Source: CAZPHU01 sp964419255 (GTDB taxonomy: Bacteria > Fibrobacterota > Chitinivibrionia > Chitinivibrionales > CAYFVL01). Taken from it: 50,170 nt of DNA. Within the stretch, counting starts at the first letter, position 1; each line of letters begins with the position of its first letter. The notes under the pieces were generated by a model that saw nothing but the letters and a program-made list of their open reading frames with translations, searched no databases and was not told the DNA's origin. Made by a program: the position numbers and the translations under genes. Shown piece after piece: positions 8,350-17,634 of this stretch. The stretch spans positions 1 through 50,170 of the forward strand of contig CAYQOU010000029.1 in assembly GCA_964419255.1 (NCBI GenBank), given 5' to 3'.

Positions 8350-8416
8350 CCGATGCCCTCGTCTTTACCCGATTTGCGCGACTCATCCGCTCGGAACCAG
8401 AACCGCTCCATCGGGA

Positions 8417-9658
8417 TCAATCATCGGCGGGCATCGTGTATCGGAAGGTCAACAGAATGAAAACCAACACCAACACAGATCCGCCGAATGCACCCTTCCA
8501 GAATCTCTGGAAGTTAACAACTCCCGCGCCGTCGGTGACCATATCGGCGGTGACTCCCGCCAGGATATTGCCCAGGAAAGTGCCTATCCCTCCGGTCACC
8601 AGGCCGTAAATTTGATGCACACCGGCGCGTGAGAAGCGATTGACGCGACTGTCCAGGAAAATAAAGGCGGTTGCAAACAGAAATGTGTATGAGGGCCCGT
8701 GGAAAAGAATACCCGCGCCTGCCAGAAATTCCGTATCAGCATTCATCAGCAACAGATAGCGGCACATGTTTGTTACTGCGCCGGTGATCAGAATCGTTCG
8801 AATGCCCCATCGTGAGATGATGTAGCCCAGAAGAAACATGGCGGGAATCTCCAGGGCCTGCCCCAGTGTCATCATGGGAAGAATCATCTTCTCCTGAACA
8901 CCGATCTGTTCCAGAAACGGGCTGGCGCCGAAGAGAAAGAATCGGTCGAGGATGAAATTCATCATCCCCAGCCCCATAAGAAGCATGATTTCCGGACGCC
9001 TGATAACATTAAGCGAATCCCGCGGAAACAGCTCGATTCTTTTCCGCTGATCTTTGGAAATGGTGACGGGAATGGAAAAGGATGCCAGACCGAGAATGGC
9101 CGCAAAAGCGGCGGCAAAGTAGAAGACCACAGTTAAGGAGTTGGTTTGGCTGCCGGTCTTTACCCCCGAAAGCAGGATGATCCAGGCTACGGCCATCCAT
9201 CCGACCGTTCCCCACACGCGTATGCCGCCATACCCCTTTCGCCGATTGGGGGAATGATGGAAAATAATCGTGTTTGAGAGATTGGCCAGAGGGCCGTTGA
9301 CTACGATATACAACAGGTAAGTGGCGGCGAATGGAATAAACGATCGCACATGAGCCATCATTAAGATGGCACCGCTGCAGATGAACGCTAAAATCGTAAA
9401 CAGCCTCTCGGAGGACACCGCGCGATCGGCAACAATCGCCCCGATAACCGGCACCACAAATGATGCCGCGGCGGAAAAGGAGAGGATAAAGCCTGTTTGT
9501 GTGCCGCTGAACCCAAGGTGGCTGGTCAGATAGAGGCTCATTATCGGAGTCAGTGCACCCATCGAGCAGAACAGCAGAAAAAGCACGGCCGAGAGCTTGA
9601 ATTTGACCAAAGTCGGTGCCAGTGGTAGAAGAAGCGTATTATCAGAATCTATTGTCAC
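8417..9658 (-). CDS. Major facilitator superfamily transporter (LacY/NupG-like group)
   Basis: The product has twelve predicted membrane helices, beginning with KFKLSAVLFLLFCSMGALTPIMSLYL, and the cytoplasmic loop VADRAVSSERL between helices 2 and 3 matches the MFS G-x-x-x-D-R pattern. The pattern fits the MFS_1-like/nucleoside-H+ symporter group, but the substrate is not readable. The frame is open to 9910, but that extension has no membrane signal; GTG at 9656-9658, five bases after AAAGGA, gives 413 residues, the normal MFS length. It is divergent from the PAC2 gene across a 315-bp spacer. Confidence 0.85.
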   Translation of the reverse strand: MTIDSDNTLLLPLAPTLVKFKLSAVLFLLFCSMGALTPIMSLYLTSHLGFSGTQTGFILSFSAAASFVVPVIGAIVADRAVSSERLFTILAFICSGAILMMAHVRSFIPFAATYLLYIVVNGPLANLSNTIIFHHSPNRRKGYGGIRVWGTVGWMAVAWIILLSGVKTGSQTNSLTVVFYFAAAFAAILGLASFSIPVTISKDQRKRIELFPRDSLNVIRRPEIMLLMGLGMMNFILDRFFLFGASPFLEQIGVQEKMILPMMTLGQALEIPAMFLLGYIISRWGIRTILITGAVTNMCRYLLLMNADTEFLAGAGILFHGPSYTFLFATAFIFLDSRVNRFSRAGVHQIYGLVTGGIGTFLGNILAGVTADMVTDGAGVVNFQRFWKGAFGGSVLVLVFILLTFRYTMPADD

Positions 9659-9973
9659 AATGTTCCTTTTTGTGCAAAATAGTGTACGGAGAAGTCGTGG
9701 GATGCTGTGCAACGAAGATACTACTTGAAAAGTATATCGGTGGATGATCTTTCCCAAGACATAAAACTCTGTTGAGAATCGAACACATGCATTTTCTCTT
9801 TTAAGTCTATTAAAATAGAAACTCAATCTATCGATTCTGCACGAACGGTCACCAGGCAATCGCGCGAGAGGATTATCAGCCCTCTCTCGACTCGCTTGCG
9901 GCATAATCATTGCTGTAAATCACTCACCATGTGGAATTTCCGAGTAGGATGCGTAAGAGGGAGGATGTACAAG
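9659..9973. other. Divergent spacer between MFS gene and PAC2 operon
   Basis: No gene is supported here. TCTATT-AA-AATAGA (9806-9819) is a short inverted repeat in an AT-rich patch, and CGCGAGAGG (about 9862-9870) pairs with CCTCTCTCG near 9881-9889. Either could be a regulatory site; neither is recognised. Confidence 0.4.
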
Positions 9974-10933
9974 ATGGCTTTAATTGAGAAGATGCATTTT
10001 GATAAACCGCCTATGATGATGGCTGCGTGGCCGGGGATGGGAAACGTGGGTCTGATGGCTGTGGACTATTTTCGTAAGCACCTGGATGCGCAAATGTTTG
10101 CGGAAGTGGATATGACTCCCTTTTACATACCGGAGGCGGTGGTTGTAGACAACGGAATGGCTCGATTTCCTGAAATACCACGGAGCGTGTTTCACGAACA
10201 GCACGATCCGAATCTGATTTTTTTCGAGAGTAATGCATCGGTTGGGGGCAAGGATGGAATCACCATTTTAAACGGCATCCTTAATGTTGCCCGTAAACTT
10301 TCTGCGCCACGAATCTTTACCGCCGCGGCATTTGCCCGACCGATGAGTTATACGTCAGAGTCGCGGGTCTACTCTGCCTGCAACACTCAGCGGCTGCGCG
10401 ATGAGCTTGATCTGCACGGCATAGAGCCCATGCCCAGTGGGCAGATCAGTGGTCTTAACGGTCTGCTTCTGGGCATTGCAGCTTCTCAGGATGTGGAGGC
10501 TGCCTGTTTTCTGGCTACCATTCCCTCTTACGCTACAGCATTACCGTATCCCAAGGCATCATTGGCGATTGTAAAGAGTATCAGCAGTATTATAAATGTT
10601 TCGGTCGATCTCAATGAGCTTGAACAGCAGGTTCACGAAAGCGAGCAGCGGCTTGAGCAGATTGAGGAGCGCATATCGGGCTTTTTCGAAGAATTTACAC
10701 AGGAGCATCAGGAGGAGCAGGATTTTGGCATAGAGCAGTCGACGGAGCCCGAAAGCAGGGAGGCACAAGTTCCCGAGCATGCCATGGAAAAGATCGAGGA
10801 GCTGTTTGCTCGTGTCCGCACGGATCACTCCCGTGCCCAGGAGCTTAAAGAGGAGCTGGACAAGTGGGATCTCTATCCCCTGTATGAGGATCGTTTTCTC
10901 AACCTGTTTAGTGATCGTGGTCAGTCGCAGTAG
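9974..10933 (+). CDS. PAC2 family protein with C-terminal coiled coil
   Basis: The 319-residue protein has a PAC2 fold (PF09754, named after proteasome assembly chaperone 2) at about 10-215. Motifs include AAWPGMGNVGLMAVDYF near the N-terminus, the SGQISGLNGLLLG stretch, and ATIPSYATALPYPKASLAIV. The last 90 residues are Glu/Gln-rich and predicted coiled coil, a usual tail in bacterial and archaeal PAC2 proteins. Function in bacteria is unknown. The ATG at 9974 lies nine bases after GGGAGG; an earlier ATG (9965) touches the ribosome site. It is followed after 11 bp by the FAD-Rieske gene, so they are very likely cotranscribed. Confidence 0.9.
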   Translation: MALIEKMHFDKPPMMMAAWPGMGNVGLMAVDYFRKHLDAQMFAEVDMTPFYIPEAVVVDNGMARFPEIPRSVFHEQHDPNLIFFESNASVGGKDGITILNGILNVARKLSAPRIFTAAAFARPMSYTSESRVYSACNTQRLRDELDLHGIEPMPSGQISGLNGLLLGIAASQDVEAACFLATIPSYATALPYPKASLAIVKSISSIINVSVDLNELEQQVHESEQRLEQIEERISGFFEEFTQEHQEEQDFGIEQSTEPESREAQVPEHAMEKIEELFARVRTDHSRAQELKEELDKWDLYPLYEDRFLNLFSDRGQSQ

Positions 10934-10944
10934 GAGGAGCAGCC

Positions 10945-12456
10945 GTGATGCGCTTGGCGGTGGAGCAGTCTTTCTGGTTACAGACCACGGCATTTGAATC
11001 GTATGATCCTCTCGAGACGGATCTTCGAGTAGATACGGTAGTGGTTGGCTCGGGAATAACCGGTCTAAGCACGGCACTGTTTCTGAAATGGGCCGGCCAG
11101 CGGGTTGCCCTTGTCGACCGGCTGGACCTTCATGGAGGAATGAGCATCAGACACGACGGTACACTCTCTCTGCTGACAGATGTCTCCTTTCACGAGTGCG
11201 TCGAAAGGTTTGGTGTGGAGAAGACCCGAAGGCTGGTGAAGGGGCTATATGCCGCACAGGAGCGGATCGAAGGGGTTATTCGGGAGCTTTCCATTCACTG
11301 TTCGTACTATCGATTTCCCGATTATCAGGTCGCTGCGGGCAGAAGCGATGCTCAATATCTGGAGCAGATCCGGCTGGCTTGCGGGCGAATCGGGTTAGAA
11401 ACGCAATTTATCTGCGAAACCCACTACCCTCTTCACAATATGGGGGGAATCGCTCTTGCCAATCAGCCGCTGTTTAACCCGGCCCAGTATATTCATGCAC
11501 TGCTGCGACACATCGCCGCAAAAGGAGTCATCGTTCATGCCAACACGCCGGTAACCCATATCCATGATGGCTTTCCTGCAAAGGTCCTTACTAAAGAGCG
11601 TGAGATCTGGGCAGATAATATCGTGCTGGCTACCAATACCCCACCGGGTATAAACAGGCTTCAGACTCTTGTACAGCCGCGGCTCTCATACCTTATGGCA
11701 GCGAAACTGTACGGAAATGTGCCGCAGGGTTTTTTCAGTTTTGTCGACGGGGACGCAATCCTTCGTTTTCGATATGAGCGTGAAGGGGAGAATACACTTC
11801 TTGTATTCCATGGTTTCGAGCACCCTACCGGCCGGCACGATCCGCTTCACCGAGCAGGTCAAATGGAGACATTCGTGCACCAACATTTCAATATTTCAGA
11901 GGTGTTGGCACGGTGGCAGACAGAATCGTATCACTCGCTGGATACTCTGCCGTTTGTGGGGCTGTTACCCATGAGCAAGCATGTGTGGGGCGCCACGGGA
12001 TTGGGAAAAGATACGCCCCTGTGGGGCACTTTTGCTGCCATGATAATCTCTGATGGCATTCTGGGAAGGAATAACCCTTATGCGGACCTGGTGGACTCCC
12101 GGCGCATTCCGATCTCTCATTTGGCCGATATCACCAGAAAAAACCTTGATTATGCCAAAACCGCATTCATCGATCGTTTTCGCCGGAGCTACAATAAGGA
12201 AAACAACCTTGCCTGCGGTCAGGGAGCAATCATCCATGAATACAACAGGGATCTGGCGGTATATCGGGATGATGAAGGCGTTTTTCATCGGTTTGAGGCA
12301 TTCTGTCCGCACATGAGGTGCAAAGTAGGCTGGAATGCTGCCGATAAAACCTGGGACTGTCCGTGTCACGGCAGCAGATTCGATGCTCTGGGAAAGCCGG
12401 TGGAAGGTCCTGCGCTGCGGGGGCTAAAGGCTTTCAGGCCCGATTTGCCGAAATAG
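10945..12456 (+). CDS. FAD-dependent oxidoreductase (DAO family) with C-terminal Rieske [2Fe-2S] domain
   Basis: The 503 residues combine a D-amino-acid-oxidase-like FAD domain with a Rieske cluster. The dinucleotide-binding motif VVVGSGITGLSTALFLKWAG is at about 33-52, followed by the acidic end of the second strand (VALVDR), and TGLGKDTPLWGTFAAMIIS near 350 is the C-terminal FAD-binding stretch. The Rieske motif is complete: C454-x-H456 and C472-x-x-H475 with 15 residues between. Such fusions pass electrons between an oxidised amine or amino acid and the iron-sulfur cluster, but the substrate is not known. GTG 10945 is seven bases after AGGAGG; ATG 10948 is an equal alternative. It is preceded by the PAC2 gene and followed immediately by a small conserved protein. 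Confidence 0.92.
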   Translation: MMRLAVEQSFWLQTTAFESYDPLETDLRVDTVVVGSGITGLSTALFLKWAGQRVALVDRLDLHGGMSIRHDGTLSLLTDVSFHECVERFGVEKTRRLVKGLYAAQERIEGVIRELSIHCSYYRFPDYQVAAGRSDAQYLEQIRLACGRIGLETQFICETHYPLHNMGGIALANQPLFNPAQYIHALLRHIAAKGVIVHANTPVTHIHDGFPAKVLTKEREIWADNIVLATNTPPGINRLQTLVQPRLSYLMAAKLYGNVPQGFFSFVDGDAILRFRYEREGENTLLVFHGFEHPTGRHDPLHRAGQMETFVHQHFNISEVLARWQTESYHSLDTLPFVGLLPMSKHVWGATGLGKDTPLWGTFAAMIISDGILGRNNPYADLVDSRRIPISHLADITRKNLDYAKTAFIDRFRRSYNKENNLACGQGAIIHEYNRDLAVYRDDEGVFHRFEAFCPHMRCKVGWNAADKTWDCPCHGSRFDALGKPVEGPALRGLKAFRPDLPK

Positions 12457-12483
12457 GTGCACCTGTTTACGAGGAAAAGGCCG

Positions 12484-12699
12484 GTGGAGATAAGAGTAGA
12501 AACATATAGCGGGTACAAAGCCGATGAGTATCCCGCTCGCTTCTGGATCGGCGCCAGGAAGCTCGATGTTATCGATATCGAAGACCGGTGGTACGATCCA
12601 TCATACAACTATTTCAGGGTTTTTACCGATGATGCCCGCAGGTATATACTTCGGATGCACACGTCCCAAAATACCTGGGAGGTTATGTCGGTGCGGTGA
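12484..12699 (+). CDS. Small conserved protein of unknown function
   Basis: The product is about 71 residues, starting EIRVETYSGYKADEYPARF and ending in an ILRMHTSQNTWEVMSVR-type strand. It is rich in beta strands and aromatic residues, with no membrane segment. I recall similar 70-residue proteins in many bacteria, without a known role. The GTG at 12484 has GAGG nine bases ahead; the frame also allows GTG 12457, which follows the Rieske gene's stop directly. In both cases it belongs to the PAC2/FAD-Rieske transcript. Confidence 0.75.
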   Translation: MEIRVETYSGYKADEYPARFWIGARKLDVIDIEDRWYDPSYNYFRVFTDDARRYILRMHTSQNTWEVMSVR

Positions 12700-12712
12700 A
12701 TCGGTGCAGGCT

Positions 12713-13243
12713 TTACAAAAGTGGTGTTTCGATAAGGGAAAGGCTTGTGCGGTTTACCTGCTTTTGTGACTCAAATACTACTACCTGATGAAAATTTTGT
12801 TGGAAAATGACCGGAATGGTGCGCTCTAGTTTTTTTTGTTGTCTTACTATTACATCTTTCTCCACCTGTCTCTCGGTCCTTCCGGCATTCTGTTGCAGGC
12901 TTTGTGGGAGAGGAAGATTGAAGACAAAAGCCAGGGCAGGCATGTGCGGTTGGTGGTTGTCTCGAAAGGTGAGAAGACGGCGCCTGTGGCCTGTATTCAG
13001 ATTCGTGGCATCCACGACGACAAGCCGTTTGTGTTTCAGACGCTTGCGCACGATGAAGTATAGAAGCCGAAAAGCATCGGGGGAAACCGATTGATCCTCC
13101 TCATTGTCGCTGATCAGGGCTCGACAGAAATCGGATGATACAATCGAAGTGGGTGTAAACCATCGGTGAGCAAAAGCAGATTTCCCTGAGCCTGCGACTC
13201 CGATCAAAACTACCAGGGAGGGTGTCGGTATCGATATTTTCAT
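12713..13243 (-). CDS. Stand-alone polynucleotide 5'-kinase domain (Pnkp-type AAA_33 ATPase)
   Basis: The 176 residues resemble the N-terminal kinase domain of bacterial Pnkp, the RNA-repair enzyme that has kinase, phosphatase and ligase domains. Visible parts: MKISIPTPSLVVLIGVAGSG start, P-loop GVAGSGKSAF near 16-25, the SSDFCRALISDNEEDQS stretch (substrate-binding and catalytic Asp), VVVDATNL (Walker-B-like) and the lid Arg cluster GRTERQVEKDVIVRQQ. The calcineurin-like phosphatase and ligase domains of Pnkp are absent, and the Hen1 partner is not nearby. It converges on the small gene at 12484. Zeta-toxin-like or other AAA_33 kinases are the alternative. Confidence 0.85.
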   Translation of the reverse strand: MKISIPTPSLVVLIGVAGSGKSAFAHRWFTPTSIVSSDFCRALISDNEEDQSVSPDAFRLLYFIVRKRLKHKRLVVVDATNLNTGHRRRLLTFRDNHQPHMPALAFVFNLPLPQSLQQNAGRTERQVEKDVIVRQQKKLERTIPVIFQQNFHQVVVFESQKQVNRTSLSLIETPLL

Positions 13244-13374
13244 AATTCTACTGTAACTAGATGCTGCTGGTTCGCAAAATCTCCTCTATCCTCGATGGTT
13301 TGCTCCAGTAGCCGTGAGAGAATCGCACCTCTTAGACAAATAACCTGTTCTCATAAAACCGCCCCGCTCCGAGG

Positions 13375-15247
13375 CTATGTTTTTTTTACGAGCGCTATTC
13401 CTACCGATGTGTATGGATACCCATGAAAAACACGCATGCGGGGTTTGGTTTCGTCCCAATTGACTGAAAGATCGATATCTCCGTTGATCTCAAATCCGTT
13501 TGCATCAAGTATATATTTGCGTAACAACTTCTCATCGAAGAAGCTCCAGTCGACTGTAAAACTTTCTCCCGGTCCTCGATAGAATAGCTGCTCGTCTGCA
13601 TCCTCATAGAAATCGGTTGTTAGAAGAAGCTTCCCCCCCGGTCTCAAAACCCTTCGCAGCTCATCGAGTGCCTGCGGTATTTTATCGTGGCCAAGATGTT
13701 CTATCACGGAGATACAAAAAACCGCATCGAAGTAATCGTTATGGTAGGGAAGGTCCAGTATATCGCCGCGCACATATGTCAGCGGCAAATCCTGAAAGTC
13801 GGTTGTCGGAATATCCACATCGCACCCACTGACCTTCATTCCTTCTTGCGCCAGATACAGAGGAAAAACCGACCATCCACAACCGGCATCGAGTACTCTG
13901 GCCTGCTTTTGCAACTCAGCGCGCTGCAGCGCCCAGGGGTATTCCCACCGCTTACTGGGGTGGAGGTAGAGCTGAGTGTTATCTTCCAGAAGCCTGTCCA
14001 AAGAATCAAGCACCTTTACAAATTCGGGTTGCTTCAATTCTTCCAGATCCAGTACCCGGTTTGGTGAGCGGTCGAGTAGAGGGGACATAGGCACCTTCCT
14101 TTCAGACGGTTCGTATTTTTCTTCTATCTCGAGCAAAGATAGTGCCTTTTCAATCACTTCGGACTCGTCAATATCCTGGATACAACTCTGTGGTGCGATG
14201 ATGCACTCTCCTTTGGCTATGCACAAGGGGGGGCCGAATTCTCTGCTTTTGCGATACGGACAGGGGCGTTTGCCGGCCAGTGCATGAGCCCGCCACTGTG
14301 AGGGAAGGTAGAGTGAGGGATCGGTGGGGCCGAAAATCGCCATAACACTGGTGTCTACAGCCGATGAGATATGCATCAGGCCGGTATCGTTTCCGATAAA
14401 CAGATCGCACCGTTTAAGGAGAGCCGCAACTCTAAGAAGATGTTGTCCCTCGATCGGTATGACCCCCGGAACGGCTAGCAGCGGCTCATATATCTGGCGC
14501 TCCTCTTCCCAGGCGGGGGCACAAAATAGCAGAAACGTGCACTCCACCGCCTCACGGATTTTTTGCATCAGGCGGGCAAGTTGCCGCGGCGGCCACCGCT
14601 TGAGGGCCGAGGATGCAACCGGCGAGACACCGATAAGCTTTCGACGCACCCCGTCATGCGGTGCAAGAAGTGCTGTCGCAAAGGCGTGGTCTTGCCGCCG
14701 GGGATAAACGCTGGGTTTCCAGTTGTGGGGTACTGATAATCCCCAGCCCTGTTGAATAGCCCATTTGATGGCATCAAGGCCGGAGTGTGTTCTCTCGAAT
14801 GCCTGGATCACGTTTTTAGTGTCAAGCACAGGAACAGGAGAATCCATTAAAGCATCTCTTACTCCCCTGACAGTGTGAATAGGGTCAAGGATCAGACCGA
14901 AACCTTCCTTATCGAACCATTCTCGGATGTCGTTTCTGATCTGCTCCGTGCCAACATCCCACCAGTGAGTAAGCCCCCACTCCTGCACGCATTCGAGTCG
15001 ATTTACCACGTGGTTATCGTCCAAAAGTTGTATCGCCGGGTATGCTCCCAATGCCGTTATGTGCGCATCGGGACGCACATGACGGAGAGCCTTGATAATC
15101 GGCATTTCCATGGTGACGTCGCCGATGCCGTAACGCAGACAAAGCAGAATGGTTTGGCTTTTTCCCAGAGGAGAATGAGCAGACAGTATCGGAATGTCAG
15201 TCGTATTTTTTTTTTTTGTCTGTTACCTCATGTTGCACTTCCGACAT
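13375..15247 (-). CDS. Glycosyltransferase family 9 - SAM methyltransferase fusion, start interrupted at an A12 tract
   Basis: The N-terminal part is a heptosyltransferase-type GT9: first strand TILLCLRYGIGDVTMEMP, then the nucleotide-sugar site with RCDLFIGNDTGLMHISSA and IFGPTDPSLYLP. A second domain begins around 220 residues from the end with class I methyltransferase motif VLDAGCGWSVFPLYL, DVDIP and the VFCISVIEHLGHDKI stretch. The frame is open to 15222 but has no standard start before the internal ATG 15111, which would delete the first strand. An ATG at 15245-15247 opens a short frame (MSEVQHEVTDKKKK) that runs into the A12 tract (15206-15217) and ends at 15197; with 11 As it joins the GT9 frame exactly. 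So it is either phase-variable, read by slippage, started at a rare codon, or a homopolymer sequencing error. It lies downstream of the methyltransferase at 15314. Confidence 0.8.
15206..15217 (-). repeat. A12 homopolymer at the start of the GT9-methyltransferase gene
   Basis: Twelve consecutive Ts on the given strand (As in the coding direction) lie 28 bases into the ATG-started frame. Tract length decides whether that ATG reads into the glycosyltransferase. Confidence 0.9.
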
Positions 15248-15313
15248 CCTTTCCATTTGCGATTGGCGGGATTGATTCACACCCAGGCTTAGAAAAATTC
15301 CCTATGAAAGTAC

Positions 15314-16105
15314 TCACACTCCCGTGGCCGCCTCATACTCCTGGATGTTCCAGCTTTGTGCGGGAGCCTGACTCTCGACATCAGGCTCGCAAAGGTAAGT
15401 CTCGGTGCCCGGTTGGCCCATTATGCGCATGCCGGCGGAACGAAGCATCGCTTCTATGGCGGCACTGTTGGGAACCCACCAGTTTGTCGGGTCGTGATTG
15501 AGGCTCTTCTCCACAAATGCCATGTGCGGCCATCCCTTATCACTCAGGTGGTTGCGTTTGTCAAAATCAAGGTCGCAAGGAACTTCGGCGCGGTTATCAT
15601 CGGGCATGGTGAGGGTTTGTACGACCAGCATCCGATTTACTTTTCGGCATACCGTATCCAGGGCCAGAAGCGGATAGCGCAGGTGATACAATACACCCAG
15701 GAAAAAAACGAGATCGTACGTCTTCTGCTCTCGGGCAAGCTGATGAACCTGCTTGCATTCAAACTGTATGGATTGGTCCAGACCATAAATGCGTGATGCC
15801 CATTGGGCCTGACGAAGGTAGTGGGGGTTGCTGTCGATGGCAGTAACCTTCGCCCCTCTTTTGGCCAGTTCGAAGCTGTAGAAGCCTGCATTGCAGCCGA
15901 TATCCAGAGCCGTCCATCCGTGAAGACTCTCAGGAAGCTCTTCTGCGATCTCCTGCCATTTATAGGAGGGAAAATCACCGAGAAAATGATCAGGAGCCGT
16001 CTGCAGTCCATCGGGCAGATGAAGATTATGAAACCAGGGTTTGAGTTGCAGGATCTGATATCTGTATTCTTCAATGCGATGATCCGGATCAATTACATGC
16101 ATCAT
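15314..16105 (-). CDS. SAM-dependent methyltransferase, CmoB-like (TIGR04290-type)
   Basis: The 263-residue protein has the CmoB/Mo5U34-methyltransferase pattern: WFHNLHLPDGLQTAPDHFLG near the N-terminus, SAM motif I ALDIGCNAGFYSFELAKRGA, the acidic motif AIDSNPHYL, and LVFFLGVLYHLRYPL. True CmoB (about 320 residues) acts on tRNA; this shorter form matches the group I know as TIGR04290, found beside glycosyltransferases and glycosidase-like genes, so a saccharide substrate is more likely than tRNA. The start is the first of two ATGs at 16105, eight bases after AGGAG; the open frame beyond it is not supported. The GT9-methyltransferase fusion follows after 66 bp. Confidence 0.88.
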   Translation of the reverse strand: MMHVIDPDHRIEEYRYQILQLKPWFHNLHLPDGLQTAPDHFLGDFPSYKWQEIAEELPESLHGWTALDIGCNAGFYSFELAKRGAKVTAIDSNPHYLRQAQWASRIYGLDQSIQFECKQVHQLAREQKTYDLVFFLGVLYHLRYPLLALDTVCRKVNRMLVVQTLTMPDDNRAEVPCDLDFDKRNHLSDKGWPHMAFVEKSLNHDPTNWWVPNSAAIEAMLRSAGMRIMGQPGTETYLCEPDVESQAPAQSWNIQEYEAATGV

Positions 16106-16317
16106 TATCTTTTCTCCTGGGTTTGCCGAAAGCGGTGGAAAAAGAAACCATTCTTGAAAGCAACCGGTATACCACCAGGTGTGTGAAAAGCTCTGCACAA
16201 CTGGGGATATATACACCCATGATACACGACTGTTCCCTTGTGTCAAACTTTTGGTTCCCAGGCGGTAGTGTTTTTAATAATGAGAACAGAGGACAGAAAT
16301 TATGAGAGGCATGAAAA

Positions 16318-17496
16318 TTGCCATGTAAGCTCACCATGATGGCAAATATGATATGGATCGGCTGCGGAACGGTTATTATCATTATCGGATTGCTCGATGT
16401 TTTCTTTACAATCCTTCACTATGATGGTTTTGGTGTGGTCAGCAGTCGGTTCTATCGGCTTTTCTGGGGCCTTTTGCGGGCGTTGACAGACCCTTTCCCC
16501 CAAGGTATCTCCCAGCTCTGGCGTTCTCTGGGAACTCCGCTCATGATACCGGCCACGATGCTTATCTGGTTGGGCTCGGTGACAATCGGCTTTGCCTGCA
16601 TATTCTACCCCTACATGCATCATCCGTATTTTTCTCTGCCGGCGTATGTCGTGAATGCTACTTTTTCGGATGCACTTTTTTTCAGTGGAATCAGTCTCAC
16701 GACCGTGGGTTACGGGGACATAGTCCCACAGATGGCGATCTTTCAGTTTGCCGCTGTAATGGAAGGCCTGATTGGCTTTTCAATAATCACCCTTGCCATA
16801 TCTTACGTCTTGAACATCTATCAAGTCGTTCAACGGATGAGCGTGATGGCAGCAGAGCTTCGTCATGAGAGCGGCAGTACACAAGACACGCAAAATATTC
16901 TGCTGATGCGTTTCTGTCGTGACGAGACCGGGAGTATCGAGGCGTATATGCGCAATCTTCATAGAAATCTCGTCGCCTACTACGAGAGTCTGAGGCATTA
17001 TCCGATCACATACTATTTCTACAGTCGCCGGGCATATCTGTCGATTCCATACGTTTTTCATACAATCGGTGGCGTACTGGCTTCTCTTCGCTGGGGCTTA
17101 CCATTCGATCATCCGGGAAGCGCGAATTCATCGCTTCTGATGCTCTATGCCGGGTACTCGGAAATAATCGAGATGATGCAGAAGCAGTTTCTACCGCACC
17201 GGCCATACATGGCAATCGAACCCGTGGATCGTGAAACTTTCGAAAGGGCTTGCAGCGGTGAAACAGATGTTCCCGGACACGTGAAAAGGTTTCTGGAGCT
17301 CAACAGCAGAATGCAGGATATAGCCCAGATCGATCCGTCTTCCGTGGAGGATGCATATGTAGAGGATGCATACGAGAGATACACCAGATGGCTAGGCTTT
17401 GTCGGCCGAATCGAATCTTTTGTGCACTTTACTTCCAAAGAACTCGGGTACAGCTCACAGGAGATCTCAGGCGAAACACATACCGGACTTCTATAG
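16318..17496 (+). CDS. Two-TM potassium channel family protein
   Basis: A 392-residue membrane protein. The first TM is at about 11-33, another hydrophobic segment at about 76-98, then the pore helix and selectivity filter TTVGYGD (128-134), and a TM at about 140-168. A cytosolic part of 220 residues follows that is mostly helical and does not look like RCK/TrkA-N. The filter is the K+ channel signature, so K+ permeation is well supported; the gating ligand is unknown. The start is TTG 16318, eight bases after GAGAGG, or ATG 16336, which has no clear ribosome site. It is divergent from the methyltransferase gene. Confidence 0.88.
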   Translation: MPCKLTMMANMIWIGCGTVIIIIGLLDVFFTILHYDGFGVVSSRFYRLFWGLLRALTDPFPQGISQLWRSLGTPLMIPATMLIWLGSVTIGFACIFYPYMHHPYFSLPAYVVNATFSDALFFSGISLTTVGYGDIVPQMAIFQFAAVMEGLIGFSIITLAISYVLNIYQVVQRMSVMAAELRHESGSTQDTQNILLMRFCRDETGSIEAYMRNLHRNLVAYYESLRHYPITYYFYSRRAYLSIPYVFHTIGGVLASLRWGLPFDHPGSANSSLLMLYAGYSEIIEMMQKQFLPHRPYMAIEPVDRETFERACSGETDVPGHVKRFLELNSRMQDIAQIDPSSVEDAYVEDAYERYTRWLGFVGRIESFVHFTSKELGYSSQEISGETHTGLL

Positions 17497-17634
17497 CTTT
17501 CGCATGGTGAGACTGTGCGATCTTAAGCGGCTTAATCGCGGAGAGCACATCCGTCTTTCAGCTTGTGGCACGATAATTGATAATTTACCCTTCCCTTCAA
17601 TCTCACTCATTCTTTTGTCTCTTGAGGAGGGCAC

